From Staphylococcus edaphicus (GTDB taxonomy: Bacteria > Bacillota > Bacilli > Staphylococcales > Staphylococcaceae): 38,893 nt of DNA. The notes beneath the pieces were generated by a model that saw nothing but the letters and a program-made list of their open reading frames with translations, ran no database searches and was not told the origin of the DNA. This document shows, piece after piece, positions 23,579-33,630 of the stretch (position 1 is the stretch's first letter; each line of letters starts with the position of its first letter). The position numbers were made by a program, and so were the translations under genes. Where the stretch lies: positions 1-38,893 of the forward strand of contig NZ_MRZN01000022.1 of the NCBI RefSeq assembly GCF_002614725.1, written 5' to 3'.

Positions 23579-23901
23579 GGCTCAATGCACCAATGTTATA
23601 TAATAGAAATATTTTCATCGCTAAAATTTTAAAACTGTAGCCCTTTATTTGTCATCTTTGTACTAAGATGCAACCGCTTCACTATTTATTTGAATATCTC
23701 AAATATTTCTACCTTTTAGCTATTTCTTTTCACTAAAATATCATCATAACTGTACTTATACTTCTTGTTATAAGAAATATTAAACTAAAATCAATTGCGC
23801 ATAACTTAACTACATAAGATTGTTCTATAAACAAATCATTTCTGTCACCTTTTTAAAATATTACTTAATTTCATTTTAATTTTCTAATGATTAAAAAAAC
23901 C
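23579..23901. other. Gene-free spacer between the spoVG terminator and the glmU promoter
   Basis: About 320 nt of AT-rich sequence. On the minus strand I see only very short frames (for example four codons after AAAGGTGACAGAAATG) and no hairpin of note. In Bacillus spoVG and glmU are close neighbours, so this spacer is unusually long; I see nothing supportable in it. Confidence 0.5.
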
Positions 23902-23935
23902 AAAAAAATGGATTTCTATCTAAATAGAAATCCAT
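23902..23935 (-). terminator. spoVG intrinsic terminator
   Basis: Minus-strand hairpin ATGGATTTCTAT / ATAGAAATCCAT (12 bp, perfect) followed by TTTTTTTGG, about 45 nt after the spoVG stop. Confidence 0.92.
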
Positions 23936-23978
23936 CTCGGAACAACTAACTCCACTCAAATAGCTGTTCGTATTTTAT

Positions 23979-24287
23979 TTAAGCTTCTTCTTCAGAATCA
24001 TCTGATGATTGCGCATTTCTATCAGGGATAACTTCATCAGTTTCTTCATATACTTTCATCACTGCATCTTGTATTTCTTGTCTCATTTCTGAGTTTATTG
24101 GATGAGCGATGTCTCGGAATTCACCATCTGGTGTACGTTTACTCGGCATTGCGACGAATAGACCTGTGTTGCCTTCAATTACTCGTAAGTCATGTACAAC
24201 AAATGATTCGTCTAGTGTAATTGACACAAGTGCTTTCATTCTTCCATCTGTTTGTATCTTTCTAAGTCTTACATCTGTCACTTTCAT
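23979..24287 (-). CDS. spoVG: Regulatory protein SpoVG
   Basis: The 102-residue protein starts [36 protein letters not shown], the fully conserved SpoVG N-terminus, and contains [18 protein letters not shown]. In Staphylococcus SpoVG is a site-specific DNA- and RNA-binding effector of sigma-B that influences capsule, extracellular enzymes and resistance traits. The tail is acidic and more variable (SSDDSEEEA). SD AGGGGGG lies 9 nt from the ATG. It sits 64 nt after ridA, with no separate promoter visible between them, so both should follow the sigma-B promoter inside purR. Confidence 0.98.
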   Translation of the reverse strand: MKVTDVRLRKIQTDGRMKALVSITLDESFVVHDLRVIEGNTGLFVAMPSKRTPDGEFRDIAHPINSEMRQEIQDAVMKVYEETDEVIPDRNAQSSDDSEEEA

Positions 24288-24351
24288 GTAGTGAGCCCCC
24301 CTAGTATCTCTTTGTTAGAAGCTTAACAATTTTATTAAAAATTATAAATCC

Positions 24352-24726
24352 TTATTTTACCTTCGCTATTAATTCTATTTCAACTTTAACATCTTTGGGC
24401 AGTCTTGCCACTTCAACACAACTTCTCGCCGGTTGATGATTACTAAAGTAATTGCCATAAACTTCATTTATATTTTGAAATTCATTCATATCAGCAATGA
24501 AAATAGTAGCTTTAATAACTGAATCTAAATCTGACCCAGCTTGGTCTAACACAACTTTTAAATTTTCTAAAACTTGTTTCGTTTGCTCTTTTACATCGTC
24601 GCTAACAATTTCTCCTTTTAAGTTCAAAGGGATTTGTCCCGATGTGAACACAAGTCCGTTAATTTCTGTTGCATGCGAATACGGCCCCAACGCTTCGGGT
24701 GCCTTTTTAGTATTAATAACTTTCAT
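24352..24726 (-). CDS. ridA: RidA/YabJ family enamine/imine deaminase
   Basis: Hydrolyses reactive enamine/imine intermediates from PLP enzymes in the RidA family. The 124-residue protein has the family residues Y16 (GPYSHA), R101 ([12 protein letters not shown]) and E117 (KVEIEL), so the active site looks complete. In S. aureus the orthologue yabJ is co-transcribed with spoVG from a sigma-B promoter. The SD AAAGGAG is about 13 nt from the ATG, unusually far, which may make translation weak. It follows purR by 18 nt. Confidence 0.95.
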   Translation of the reverse strand: MKVINTKKAPEALGPYSHATEINGLVFTSGQIPLNLKGEIVSDDVKEQTKQVLENLKVVLDQAGSDLDSVIKATIFIADMNEFQNINEVYGNYFSNHQPARSCVEVARLPKDVKVEIELIAKVK

Positions 24727-24744
24727 GATGTCGAAATCGCTCCT

Positions 24745-25569
24745 TTAAGAAAATTTAGTTAAACTGTTGCCTTGTTCCACTTTAAATTCCTGATTGTATT
24801 CATCTACATCAGATAATTTAACTAAGGATGTATAATCTTCAATTAATCTTTGCTTAACTTCTTTTGATTCTACTAGTACCGATACCCCTTTAACATGAGC
24901 TTTAAACTCATTCATCAAATTCATCACACCATTTATAGATCCTCCAGCACGCATAAAATCGTCAACGACAAGCACGTTTGAATTCTCTGGTAAAGTTCTT
25001 TTAGAAAGCACCATTGTCTCTATCTTTCTAGATGAACCCGAAACATAGTTGATAGATACTGTAGAACCTTCTGTCACCTTATTATCTTTCCGTATAACAA
25101 CTACTGGTAAATTCAATACATTAGCAACTGAGTTAGCTAATGAAATACCTTTAGTTGCAATCGTAACAATCGCATCTATCTCCTCATCCATATAAATGGT
25201 TGCAATTAGTTTACCTACACGATTAAGTAAAGTAGGATTGCCCATTAAATCAGATAAAAATAAGTATCCACCTGGTAATAAACGATCTTTCTCTTGAAGC
25301 TGAGTAATCACTTCATTTATAACTTCAGTCGCTTCAGCTTTACTCATTTCAGGTTTATATGTCACACCACCACTAGCACCAGCTGTAGTAATCACTGTCC
25401 CAAGTTTCTCTTTTTGAAAAGTTGTTTTAATAATTTGTACATCTTCACTAATTGAAGACTTGGCTTGTTTAAACTTTTGAACAAAATAAGTTAATGGTAT
25501 CAACTTGTTTGGATTATTCATTAAATATTGTGTCATGTAAACGATACGTTCACTTCTCTTATAGCGCAT
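24745..25569 (-). CDS. purR: Purine operon repressor PurR
   Basis: Represses purine synthesis genes; PRPP releases it from DNA. The protein (274 residues from the chosen start) has an N-terminal winged-helix domain (MRYKRSERIVYMTQYLMNNP) and a phosphoribosyltransferase-like domain with the PRPP motif VVDDFMRAGGS (201-211). The longest frame starts 9 nt earlier, at 25578, but AAGGG is only 1 nt from that ATG and 9 nt from the inner ATG. The S. aureus protein also starts MRYKRSER. It is 19 nt after ispE, likely one transcript. A sigma-B promoter for ridA-spoVG lies inside its last third. Confidence 0.97.
   Translation of the reverse strand: MRYKRSERIVYMTQYLMNNPNKLIPLTYFVQKFKQAKSSISEDVQIIKTTFQKEKLGTVITTAGASGGVTYKPEMSKAEATEVINEVITQLQEKDRLLPGGYLFLSDLMGNPTLLNRVGKLIATIYMDEEIDAIVTIATKGISLANSVANVLNLPVVVIRKDNKVTEGSTVSINYVSGSSRKIETMVLSKRTLPENSNVLVVDDFMRAGGSINGVMNLMNEFKAHVKGVSVLVESKEVKQRLIEDYTSLVKLSDVDEYNQEFKVEQGNSLTKFS
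24882..24907 (-). promoter_or_regulatory. Sigma-B promoter for ridA(yabJ)-spoVG, inside purR
   Basis: On the minus strand: GTTTAA (-35, TTAAAC at 24902-24907), exactly 14 nt, GGGTAT (-10, ATACCC at 24882-24887). This is the staphylococcal sigma-B consensus GTTTAA-N14-GGGTAT with no mismatch. Predicted start near 24875, giving a leader of about 150 nt before ridA. Confidence 0.85.
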
Positions 25570-25588
25570 GCTTATCATCCCTTCTCAT

Positions 25589-26437
25589 TTAGCCTAATAA
25601 TCGTACAATATGTACTTCGTTGCAACATCCGTTAACTGCATTATATATATGCCTCGCTTGTCGCTCTTTCTTCGCCAAAGCATAAACTGTTGGACCGCTA
25701 CCACTCATTACGGCACCGTCCGCACCATTCTCTAACATATTCGCCTTTATTTTTAATATTTCGTCACACATCTTCCCTGAGACAGGTTCCAATCGATTTG
25801 AAAGACTTTTACATAATTGTTCGTAATCCCCAGTAATTAAAGCAGACACACATGATTCCGTATGTACCGTATGCGATTGTGTTAAATCTAATTTCTTGAA
25901 TATATCTGGTGACGATATACCTAAATTAGGCTTAGCAACAACTACCCAAGCAGAAGGCGGCTTATCTAAATACTCAATAATTTCGCCTTTTCCTTTACAT
26001 AGCGCAGTCTTTCCTAGTATACAAAATGGGATATCAGTTCCTATTTGTATCGCAAGTGCACATAATTCCTCTAGTGGTCTATTCAACTTATATAAACGAT
26101 TCATGCCTCTCATCGTCGCTGCAGCATCGGTAGACCCACCAGCTAAACCTGCTGATACGGGTATGTTTTTATCAATTGAGATCGTTATACCTTGCTTTAG
26201 ATTATAGGTCTTTTTCATTAATTCTGCAGCCTTATATGCTAAATTTTTACTATCGGAGGGAACATAAGTCTGTTCTACGTCAACAACTATTTTTTTGTCT
26301 TTACGTAGTTCGAATGATAATCGATCATTTAAATCTATTGTAGTCATTATCATTTCAACTTCATGAAAACCATCATCTCGTTTAAAGAGTGTATCCAACG
26401 TTAAATTAATCTTCGCTGGCGCAGTTTCATAAATCAT
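25589..26437 (-). CDS. ispE: 4-diphosphocytidyl-2-C-methyl-D-erythritol kinase family (IspE, GHMP kinase)
   Basis: The 282-residue protein has the GHMP kinase motif [15 protein letters not shown] (93-107), the substrate residues APAKINLTL with K9, and GTDIPF (133-138). The family phosphorylates CDP-ME in the MEP pathway. Staphylococci make isoprenoids by mevalonate, so the annotated role here is doubtful; the gene is nevertheless conserved next to purR. The open frame extends to 26515, but the ATG at 26437 has GAGGGTGGGG just upstream, and the sequence [11 protein letters not shown] matches the S. aureus start. It precedes purR by 19 nt. Confidence 0.95.
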   Translation of the reverse strand: MIYETAPAKINLTLDTLFKRDDGFHEVEMIMTTIDLNDRLSFELRKDKKIVVDVEQTYVPSDSKNLAYKAAELMKKTYNLKQGITISIDKNIPVSAGLAGGSTDAAATMRGMNRLYKLNRPLEELCALAIQIGTDIPFCILGKTALCKGKGEIIEYLDKPPSAWVVVAKPNLGISSPDIFKKLDLTQSHTVHTESCVSALITGDYEQLCKSLSNRLEPVSGKMCDEILKIKANMLENGADGAVMSGSGPTVYALAKKERQARHIYNAVNGCCNEVHIVRLLG

Positions 26438-26660
26438 ATCCCCACCCTCTTTCACTTCGATATGGTAATAAAACGATTTTAACATATTGTTATCATTGTG
26501 TTGTCGGTTTTTCAAAAGTTAATGTATTGCATGAATATATTTATTAATAAACGTTAAAAATAAATTTTTAACTTTATCGAAAATAAAATCATCGCTTAAT
26601 TAACTATTTTACAATAACGCGAGGACTATATAAAATAATTCTTCCTTTTTCGTCCAACAC
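26438..26660. other. Spacer upstream of ispE
   Basis: About 220 nt between the veg terminator and ispE (337 nt in all from the veg stop). Several weak promoter-like pairs can be read, for example TTGAAA, 17 nt, TAACAA near 26490-26520, and TTGGAC, 19 nt, TATATA near 26625-26655. None is convincing enough to list as the ispE promoter. In Bacillus sspF lies here; no trace of it is seen. Confidence 0.4.
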
Positions 26661-26697
26661 AAAAAAGGTACGCCGGTGATTTTACACCAACATACCT
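26661..26697 (-). terminator. veg intrinsic terminator
   Basis: Minus-strand hairpin AGGTA..GGTG / CACC..TACCT with an internal loop, then TTTTTTG. It lies about 80 nt after the veg stop. Confidence 0.75.
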
Positions 26698-26774
26698 CTA
26701 TCAATCATTCGAATATTAAAGTTTAATTTAAAAGTAACATCTCAACTATCAAATATAACTTAAATTACTTTTAT

Positions 26775-27038
26775 TTAGTGTGCAAATGCTTCTTGATGAT
26801 TATCATCTTCGAAAGAAACTTGTACGTTTTCAGTCAAAACGTCAGTGTATGTATAAGATACACGCTCAAAATTATATATATCTTGATCTAATTCAACAAT
26901 AAAAACAGAAGGGTAAGTTTCTTTTAACACACCACTACGTTCAATTGTTTTTTTACGACCGCCGTTCGCCTTAAGTACAATTCTGTTCCCTAATTGACAA
27001 TCAAGTGAATTTTTGATGTCTCCAATAGATTTTGGCAT
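26775..27038 (-). CDS. veg: Veg protein (biofilm-associated, Sm-like fold family)
   Basis: The 87-residue protein begins [38 protein letters not shown] and belongs to the Veg family, small beta-barrel proteins abundant in Firmicutes. In B. subtilis Veg stimulates biofilm gene expression; the function in Staphylococcus is not known to me. SD GAGGTGGAG lies just upstream of the ATG. Two strong tandem promoters precede it, in keeping with the very high expression known for veg in Bacillus. It is monocistronic, with its own terminator. Confidence 0.95.
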   Translation of the reverse strand: MPKSIGDIKNSLDCQLGNRIVLKANGGRKKTIERSGVLKETYPSVFIVELDQDIYNFERVSYTYTDVLTENVQVSFEDDNHQEAFAH

Positions 27039-27063
27039 ATTGCTCCACCTCGCTACAAGTTGT

Positions 27064-27093
27064 ATAATAACACAAAATGAGGGGTTTAGTCAA
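27064..27093 (-). promoter_or_regulatory. veg promoter, proximal
   Basis: On the minus strand: -35 TTGACT (27088-27093), 18-nt spacer, -10 TATTAT (27064-27069), start near 27057. Confidence 0.7.
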
Positions 27094-27104
27094 ATAAAAT
27101 ATCA

Positions 27105-27133
27105 ATTTTAGCAATGTAAGGCACGCTTGTCAA
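27105..27133 (-). promoter_or_regulatory. veg promoter, distal
   Basis: On the minus strand: perfect -35 TTGACA (27128-27133), 17-nt spacer, -10 TAAAAT (27105-27110). The -35 box starts 4 nt after the rsmA stop codon. Confidence 0.75.
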
Positions 27134-27137
27134 TAAT

Positions 27138-28028
27138 TTAAAATTCTAATTCTGTGAAATTTTGCAACTCATTGTATAAATTTGCAAATTCTTTTATCGA
27201 AAGCGTCTCTCCACGTCTTCTTGGATCTATGCCAGCCACGCCAAGCCATTCTAATATCTTTTCTTTATGCGCTTTACCATCAACAAATAAGCTTTGGTAA
27301 TTATTATTAATTGTTTTACGTCTTTGGCTAAATGCTGCTTTTGTCATTTTGAAAAATTTATTTTCATCATCTATATCAACAATCGGGGTTTCGCGTTTCA
27401 TCAACTTCACAACGATAGAGTCTACATTAGGTGGTGGTAAAAATACTGATTTAGGCACCGTGAGTACTTTACTTGTTTCTGTATAATATTGAGCAACGAT
27501 AGATAACGAACCATAAGCTTTCGTACCAACTTGTGCATTAAGTCTTTCTCCGACTTCTTTCTGCATCATCACTACATAGCCATCGATTGGCAATTTTTGC
27601 TGCATTAAATTCAACAATATTGGCGTCGTAATGTAATATGGTAGATTCGCAACAACCATAATCTTTTCACAATCAGCAAGGTGTTCTGTCACATAACGTG
27701 CAATATCCGCTTTAAGAATATCTTCGTTAATAACTGTTACATTGTCATAAGGTTCCATTGTATCCTTTAAAACAGGTATTAAACGTTGGTCAATTTCAAA
27801 TGCCACAACTTTTTTAGCGCTTTTTGCTAATTGCTCTGTTAATGAACCCATACCAGGACCAACTTCTATAATACCTGTCTGCTCATCAATATCGCTTGCT
27901 TCAATAATATTATGAATAATATTCACATCGATTAAAAAGTTTTGCCCTAGGCTCTTTTTAAAATTAAAACCATACTGATTGAGTAAAGCTTTCGTACGTG
28001 TTGGTGTAGCAATATCTTTCATATCCAT
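27138..28028 (-). CDS. rsmA: 16S rRNA (adenine1518/1519-N6)-dimethyltransferase RsmA (KsgA)
   Basis: Dimethylates two adjacent adenines in the 3' loop of 16S rRNA; loss gives kasugamycin resistance. The 296-residue protein has the N-terminal signature [18 protein letters not shown]-binding EVGPGMGS (55-62), the catalytic motif ANLPYYIT (127-134) and the C-terminal RRKTINNNY and [12 protein letters not shown] blocks. This is the housekeeping enzyme and not an Erm resistance methylase; the C-terminal domain and the rnmV neighbour both support that. The ATG follows the rnmV stop directly (TAAATG), so the pair is translationally coupled. Confidence 0.97.
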   Translation of the reverse strand: MDMKDIATPTRTKALLNQYGFNFKKSLGQNFLIDVNIIHNIIEASDIDEQTGIIEVGPGMGSLTEQLAKSAKKVVAFEIDQRLIPVLKDTMEPYDNVTVINEDILKADIARYVTEHLADCEKIMVVANLPYYITTPILLNLMQQKLPIDGYVVMMQKEVGERLNAQVGTKAYGSLSIVAQYYTETSKVLTVPKSVFLPPPNVDSIVVKLMKRETPIVDIDDENKFFKMTKAAFSQRRKTINNNYQSLFVDGKAHKEKILEWLGVAGIDPRRRGETLSIKEFANLYNELQNFTELEF

Positions 28029-28580
28029 TTATGATTCACTTCCTTCTTCATCACTTAGTGCAGACCTAACATCATCTTCTGTATAACCAAATGCATTTAA
28101 CTTATTAATTAACTGCTTACCGTTGGAATGTCCTATGTGCAGTTTGCGACCTAACTTTTCTCTTTTATGACGTGCTTCCTTGCCTACGATTAAACCCAAA
28201 TCTATTAGGACATCCTTACTTATTGATTCATGTCCTTCTTCAAATGGCGTACTCACATTGATGAGAGCTTCTCTGATATCACTTAATTGTGCATGCTCCA
28301 CACCAATTTTCCCTCGCTTATTTTTGGCTTTTTCTCTATCGATATACGCATGCTTTACACCGGGAATGTGTTTTTGTATTGTATTACGAATTTTATCACC
28401 CGGGAAATCGGGATCAGTTAATACAATAACTCCTCTTGTCTCATATGCCTGTGCTATCACACTTAACGTTGTTTCATTGATTGCACTACCATTTGTTTCA
28501 ATCGTATCACATTGAACCGCTCTTTTTACACGCTCAGTATCATCTCTACCTTCAACGACAATAAATTCATTTATTTTCAT
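28029..28580 (-). CDS. rnmV: Ribonuclease M5 (5S rRNA maturation)
   Basis: Cuts pre-5S rRNA to mature ends together with L18. The 183-residue protein has a TOPRIM domain with E10 (VVEGRDD) and the DxD at 56-58 (LTDPDFPG), all required metal ligands of the family. The C-terminal part is basic (HKREKLGRKLHIGHSNGKQL). SD AAAGGTG lies 9 nt from ATG. It overlaps nothing but abuts rsmA. A branched terminator lies just upstream, after tatD, and I see no convincing promoter between that and the gene. Confidence 0.96.
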   Translation of the reverse strand: MKINEFIVVEGRDDTERVKRAVQCDTIETNGSAINETTLSVIAQAYETRGVIVLTDPDFPGDKIRNTIQKHIPGVKHAYIDREKAKNKRGKIGVEHAQLSDIREALINVSTPFEEGHESISKDVLIDLGLIVGKEARHKREKLGRKLHIGHSNGKQLINKLNAFGYTEDDVRSALSDEEGSES

Positions 28581-28623
28581 TTATTGTTTCACCTTTCATT
28601 ACTTTAATTCATTTTAGATAAAA

Positions 28624-28704
28624 ATAAAAAAGGTACCGGGTTTAATTGTGATTATCACTTAGCATGTCTTATATCAACTAAGCCTTATCTCAGACCGATA
28701 CCTT
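28624..28704 (-). terminator. tatD terminator with branched stem
   Basis: On the minus strand an outer 10-bp stem AAGGTATCGG / CCGGTACCTT (one G-U) encloses about 55 nt that can form two inner hairpins, CTTAG / CTAAG and GTGA-TAA-TCAC, followed by TTTTTTATTTTT. It is unusually large and branched for an intrinsic terminator. The next gene, rnmV, starts 44 nt further on. Confidence 0.7.
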
Positions 28705-28715
28705 TTTGAAATGTT

Positions 28716-29489
28716 TTATACTTTTAATTTAAACAATCGTTCTGCATTTTCAGTTGTTTGTTTGCACACTTCCTCGTAACTCACGCCACGTAATTCCGCA
28801 ATTTGTTCCGCCACTAATGTAACGCGGACAGGTTCGTTTCTTTTGCCTCTATAAGGGTGTGGAGATAAGAATGGTGCATCTGTTTCAACTAGTAGTCTAT
28901 CAAATGGCACATGCTGTGCAACTTCTTTAGGCTGTTTCGCATTTTTGAACGTGACAGGACCACCTAATGATACATAAAAATTCAATTTATTAATTACATC
29001 GTCAGCAATTTCAGGTGATGCACTAAAACTGTGCATAATTCCACCAATCTCTTCCGCATGTTCTTCTTTTAGAATATCAACACAATCTTGCGTTGCTTCC
29101 CTATTATGAATAATTATTGGTAAGTTCACACGTTTCGCTAAGGCAATTTGCTTTCTAAACAATGCTTGTTGCACATCTTTAGGGGATTTGTCCCAATGAT
29201 AGTCTAGCCCCGTTTCACCAATTCCTATAATTTTCGGATGAGCTGCAAGTTTTTCTATCCATTCTAATCGTTCCTCTGTACAATCAATCGCATCTACAGG
29301 GTGCCAACCAATAATGCCATAGATAAATTCATATTGATCAATAAGCGCCATCGTGCGTTCTACTGTTGGTGTGTCAAAACCAACGACAAACATACGATCT
29401 ACGCCATTGTCTCTTGCACGTTCAATGACTTCTTCTAAATCTTCATCATATTGGTCTGCGTTTAAATGAACATGTGTATCGATTAGCAT
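28716..29489 (-). CDS. tatD: TatD-family metal-dependent hydrolase
   Basis: The 257-residue TIM-barrel protein has the TatD metal residues H6 and H8 (DTHVHLN), E92 (GETGLDYHW), H128 (IIHNREA), H153 (IMHSFSA) and D204 (VETDAPFL). Family members are 3'-5' DNA exonucleases and deoxyribonucleases linked to repair; physiological role here is not settled. ATG follows AAAGGGAG at 10 nt and lies 25 nt after metS, so metS-tatD is one unit ended by the branched terminator. In Bacillus yabE follows at this place and is absent here. Confidence 0.96.
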   Translation of the reverse strand: MLIDTHVHLNADQYDEDLEEVIERARDNGVDRMFVVGFDTPTVERTMALIDQYEFIYGIIGWHPVDAIDCTEERLEWIEKLAAHPKIIGIGETGLDYHWDKSPKDVQQALFRKQIALAKRVNLPIIIHNREATQDCVDILKEEHAEEIGGIMHSFSASPEIADDVINKLNFYVSLGGPVTFKNAKQPKEVAQHVPFDRLLVETDAPFLSPHPYRGKRNEPVRVTLVAEQIAELRGVSYEEVCKQTTENAERLFKLKV

Positions 29490-29514
29490 ATTTATTTCGC
29501 TCCCTTTATTGTAA

Positions 29515-31512
<1,998 letters not shown>

Positions 31513-31517
31513 TCATT

Positions 31518-31546
31518 AATATATCTAAATTTATTATTGTTTTCAA
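31518..31546 (-). promoter_or_regulatory. metS promoter
   Basis: On the minus strand: -35 TTGAAA (31541-31546), 17-nt spacer, -10 TATATT (31518-31523), about 25 nt from the predicted start to the ATG. Confidence 0.7.
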
Positions 31547-31560
31547 TAAAGCAAGTGTGT

Positions 31561-31711
31561 GTTGCTGTACTGTTTTTATATGATTATCTTCTTAATAAAT
31601 GATATGCATCGCGTCCGATATGTACCATTTATTACGGATATCATTGGCATATATTTAATAATCCCTATCTTATCTACATTACCATAAATCGTGCACGTTA
31701 TGGGGTTTTTT
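31561..31711 (+). ncRNA. Possible plus-strand small RNA with its own terminator
   Basis: In the 325-nt spacer between rsmI and metS, the plus strand shows a weak promoter (TTGCTG, 17 nt, TATCTT from 31562), a hairpin with arms AATGATAT (31598-31605) and ATATCATT (31638-31645), and at 31682-31711 a terminator-like hairpin CCATAA / TTATGG with inner CGTGCACG, then GGTTTTTT. No open frame goes with it. This is the only plausible plus-strand transcript in the window. In Bacillus abrB lies at this place; it is absent here. The evidence is structural only. Confidence 0.3.
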
Positions 31712-31813
31712 CAACGCATTTTTCTTGATTATATGTGATTTTATATTGTGACGCTTTCACTTCCATAATATGACGCCATTTCTATTTTTATTATATGGAC
31801 ATGAAATATCAAA

Positions 31814-32647
31814 TTATACTTCATGGTAGATGTCATAGACTTCACTTGTTTTCATATGGCGTGCTTCTGCAACGACTTTGATAGCAGCTTTGGGTTTCAT
31901 ATTTTGGTTTATGTGATACGCCACATGTTCCTTAATCGTCATATCTTCGAACCACGAAGTATCTTCGGCAAGTTCAGCCCCTTCGATAAGAACCACGAAT
32001 TCGCCTTTCGTCGGAATTGTCGCATTTTCAAGTTGTTCAATTACTTCACTCACACGATTCGTAACAATTTGCTCAAACTTTTTAGTGAGTTCTCTCCCAA
32101 CTGATACTTTACGCTGTGTATCTATTTTTTGAATCGTTTTTAATGTATCTTTCACACGGTGAGGTGATTCATAAATGATCAATGTGCTATTTTCATACAT
32201 ACGTTGCTCTAAAACCGCATGCTTTTGCTTGTCTTTTCTAGGTAAAAATCCTAAAAAAGTATAAGTGAAGGACGGTAAACCACTTGCCATTAATGCAGTT
32301 AACCCAGCATTAGGTCCGGGTACTGTTTCCACTCTAATCTGTTGTTCTCTTGCTGCTACTACAAGTTCATAACCTGGATCGCTAATTAATGGCAACCCCG
32401 CATCTGACACAAGTGCAATATCAATTCCAGAGTGTAATTGTTCGATTAAATAATCTGTTTGTTGCTCCTTATTGTGATCATGATAGGATTTAAGCGGTGC
32501 TTGAATTTCATAGTGTGCACATAATTTTTTTGTCACTCGAGTGTCTTCACAAGCAATCAAATCCACAGTTCGTAATATATCTACAGCACGATACGTAATA
32601 TCTGCCAAATTACCTATGGGCGTTCCTACTAAATACAATGTCGACAT
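31814..32647 (-). CDS. rsmI: 16S rRNA (cytidine1402-2'-O)-methyltransferase RsmI
   Basis: Adds a 2'-O-methyl to C1402 in the 16S decoding centre. The 277-residue protein has the tetrapyrrole-methylase fold signatures LVGTPIGNLADITYRA at the N-terminus, ACEDTRVTKKL, LVSDAGLPLISDPGYELV and VPGPNAGLTALMASGLP. ATG follows GAGGGATAGG just after the GIY-YIG gene stop, with 3 nt between them, so trmN6, the GIY-YIG gene and rsmI form one coupled unit. No clear terminator was found after the stop. Confidence 0.97.
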   Translation of the reverse strand: MSTLYLVGTPIGNLADITYRAVDILRTVDLIACEDTRVTKKLCAHYEIQAPLKSYHDHNKEQQTDYLIEQLHSGIDIALVSDAGLPLISDPGYELVVAAREQQIRVETVPGPNAGLTALMASGLPSFTYTFLGFLPRKDKQKHAVLEQRMYENSTLIIYESPHRVKDTLKTIQKIDTQRKVSVGRELTKKFEQIVTNRVSEVIEQLENATIPTKGEFVVLIEGAELAEDTSWFEDMTIKEHVAYHINQNMKPKAAIKVVAEARHMKTSEVYDIYHEV

Positions 32648-32650
32648 AAC

Positions 32651-32899
32651 CTATCCCTCACTTATTAATTCTAGTTTTTTTTGACGTGAAAATCGCTTGA
32701 TCTCATATTCACGTTTTAACGCTTCAGATTTTGTATCAAACATTTCTTGATATACTAATTGTACTGGGCGTCTTATTTTTGTATATTTGGCACCTTGACC
32801 TTTATTATGTTTAGTAATTCTTTTTTCTATATCCTTAGCATACCCTGTATACAGACTGCCATCTTTACACTTAACAATATATATATAATGTTTATCCAT
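32651..32899 (-). CDS. yazA: GIY-YIG nuclease family protein (YazA, UPF0213)
   Basis: An 82-residue protein that is just a GIY-YIG domain: the motif appears as YIYIVKCKDGSLYTGYAKD (5-23), followed by R27 and a helix with KREYEIKR. Proteins of this small family resemble the UvrC/SLX1 nuclease core, but their function is not established. The ATG lies inside the end of trmN6 (8-nt overlap, ATGGATAA) with a weak SD, so it is probably translated by coupling. The position between trmN6 and rsmI is the same as in Bacillus. Confidence 0.92.
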   Translation of the reverse strand: MDKHYIYIVKCKDGSLYTGYAKDIEKRITKHNKGQGAKYTKIRRPVQLVYQEMFDTKSEALKREYEIKRFSRQKKLELISEG

Positions 32900-33617
32900 A
32901 ATATATTTCTCTCATTTCTTCGGTATAAGTTCCATCTTTATTGTAAATGTAAAATGGTGGCTGAATTTCTAAGCCTTGATTTCCACCCTTTCTCCCTTCT
33001 ACAACAATTGTTTGAGCTACTTTATCCTGTTTACTATAAATAAAATAAACTTTTTTAGGTTCAATTTGATATGTTCTCATATCACTTAAGACATCCATTA
33101 GACGGTCCGCTCTGTGCACCATCATAAAGCGACCACCCTGCTTCAACAAATGTCTTGCTGCAATACAACAATCTTTGAGTGTACACATAATTTCATGTCT
33201 CGCTATTTTATGCGCATCCTTTTGATGCTGATGCTGTTGATTTGTTTTAAAATAGGGCGGATTACAAGTAACTAAATTATATGATGATGGTTTGAAATGT
33301 TTATGCACTTCTTTCAAGTCCATATGATACATATGGATTCTCTCGTCTAATCCGTTATATGTAATACTTCGTCTGGCCATGTTTACCAGTTGTTCTTGAA
33401 TTTCAATTGCCTCTATCGCTTGCTGACCTTTATATGACAATACTAATGGAATCACCCCATTACCTGAACATAAGTCCATAATACTATCGCGTTTTTTCAC
33501 GTTAGTGAAGTGCCCAAGTAGTAATGCATCCGTTGAAAAAGAAAACACTTCGTCATTTTGTATAATTCTAAGATGTTCCTTGGTTAAATAATCTAGCCTC
33601 TCGTCTTCTAACAGCAT
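32892..33617 (-). CDS. tRNA1(Val) (adenine37-N6)-methyltransferase family protein (TrmN6/YabB)
   Basis: The 241-residue SAM-dependent methyltransferase has SAM motif I MDLCSGNGVIPLVLS (47-61) and the N6-adenine motif CNPPYFKT (118-125). It belongs to the TrmN6 family, which methylates A37 of a tRNA-Val in E. coli; the target in Staphylococcus is assumed. An in-frame TTG at 33632 gives a longer frame, but that TTG is part of the Shine-Dalgarno GGAGGG; the ATG at 33617 is 8 nt further and is the real start. The terminator T run directly abuts this SD, so no promoter fits between. Confidence 0.93.
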   Translation of the reverse strand: MLLEDERLDYLTKEHLRIIQNDEVFSFSTDALLLGHFTNVKKRDSIMDLCSGNGVIPLVLSYKGQQAIEAIEIQEQLVNMARRSITYNGLDERIHMYHMDLKEVHKHFKPSSYNLVTCNPPYFKTNQQHQHQKDAHKIARHEIMCTLKDCCIAARHLLKQGGRFMMVHRADRLMDVLSDMRTYQIEPKKVYFIYSKQDKVAQTIVVEGRKGGNQGLEIQPPFYIYNKDGTYTEEMREIYYG

Positions 33618-33630
33618 TTCCCTGCCCTCC

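Noticed and set aside
27138..28028. Erm-type macrolide resistance methylase
   Set aside because: The dimethyltransferase has the housekeeping RsmA signatures and sits next to rnmV in the conserved order.
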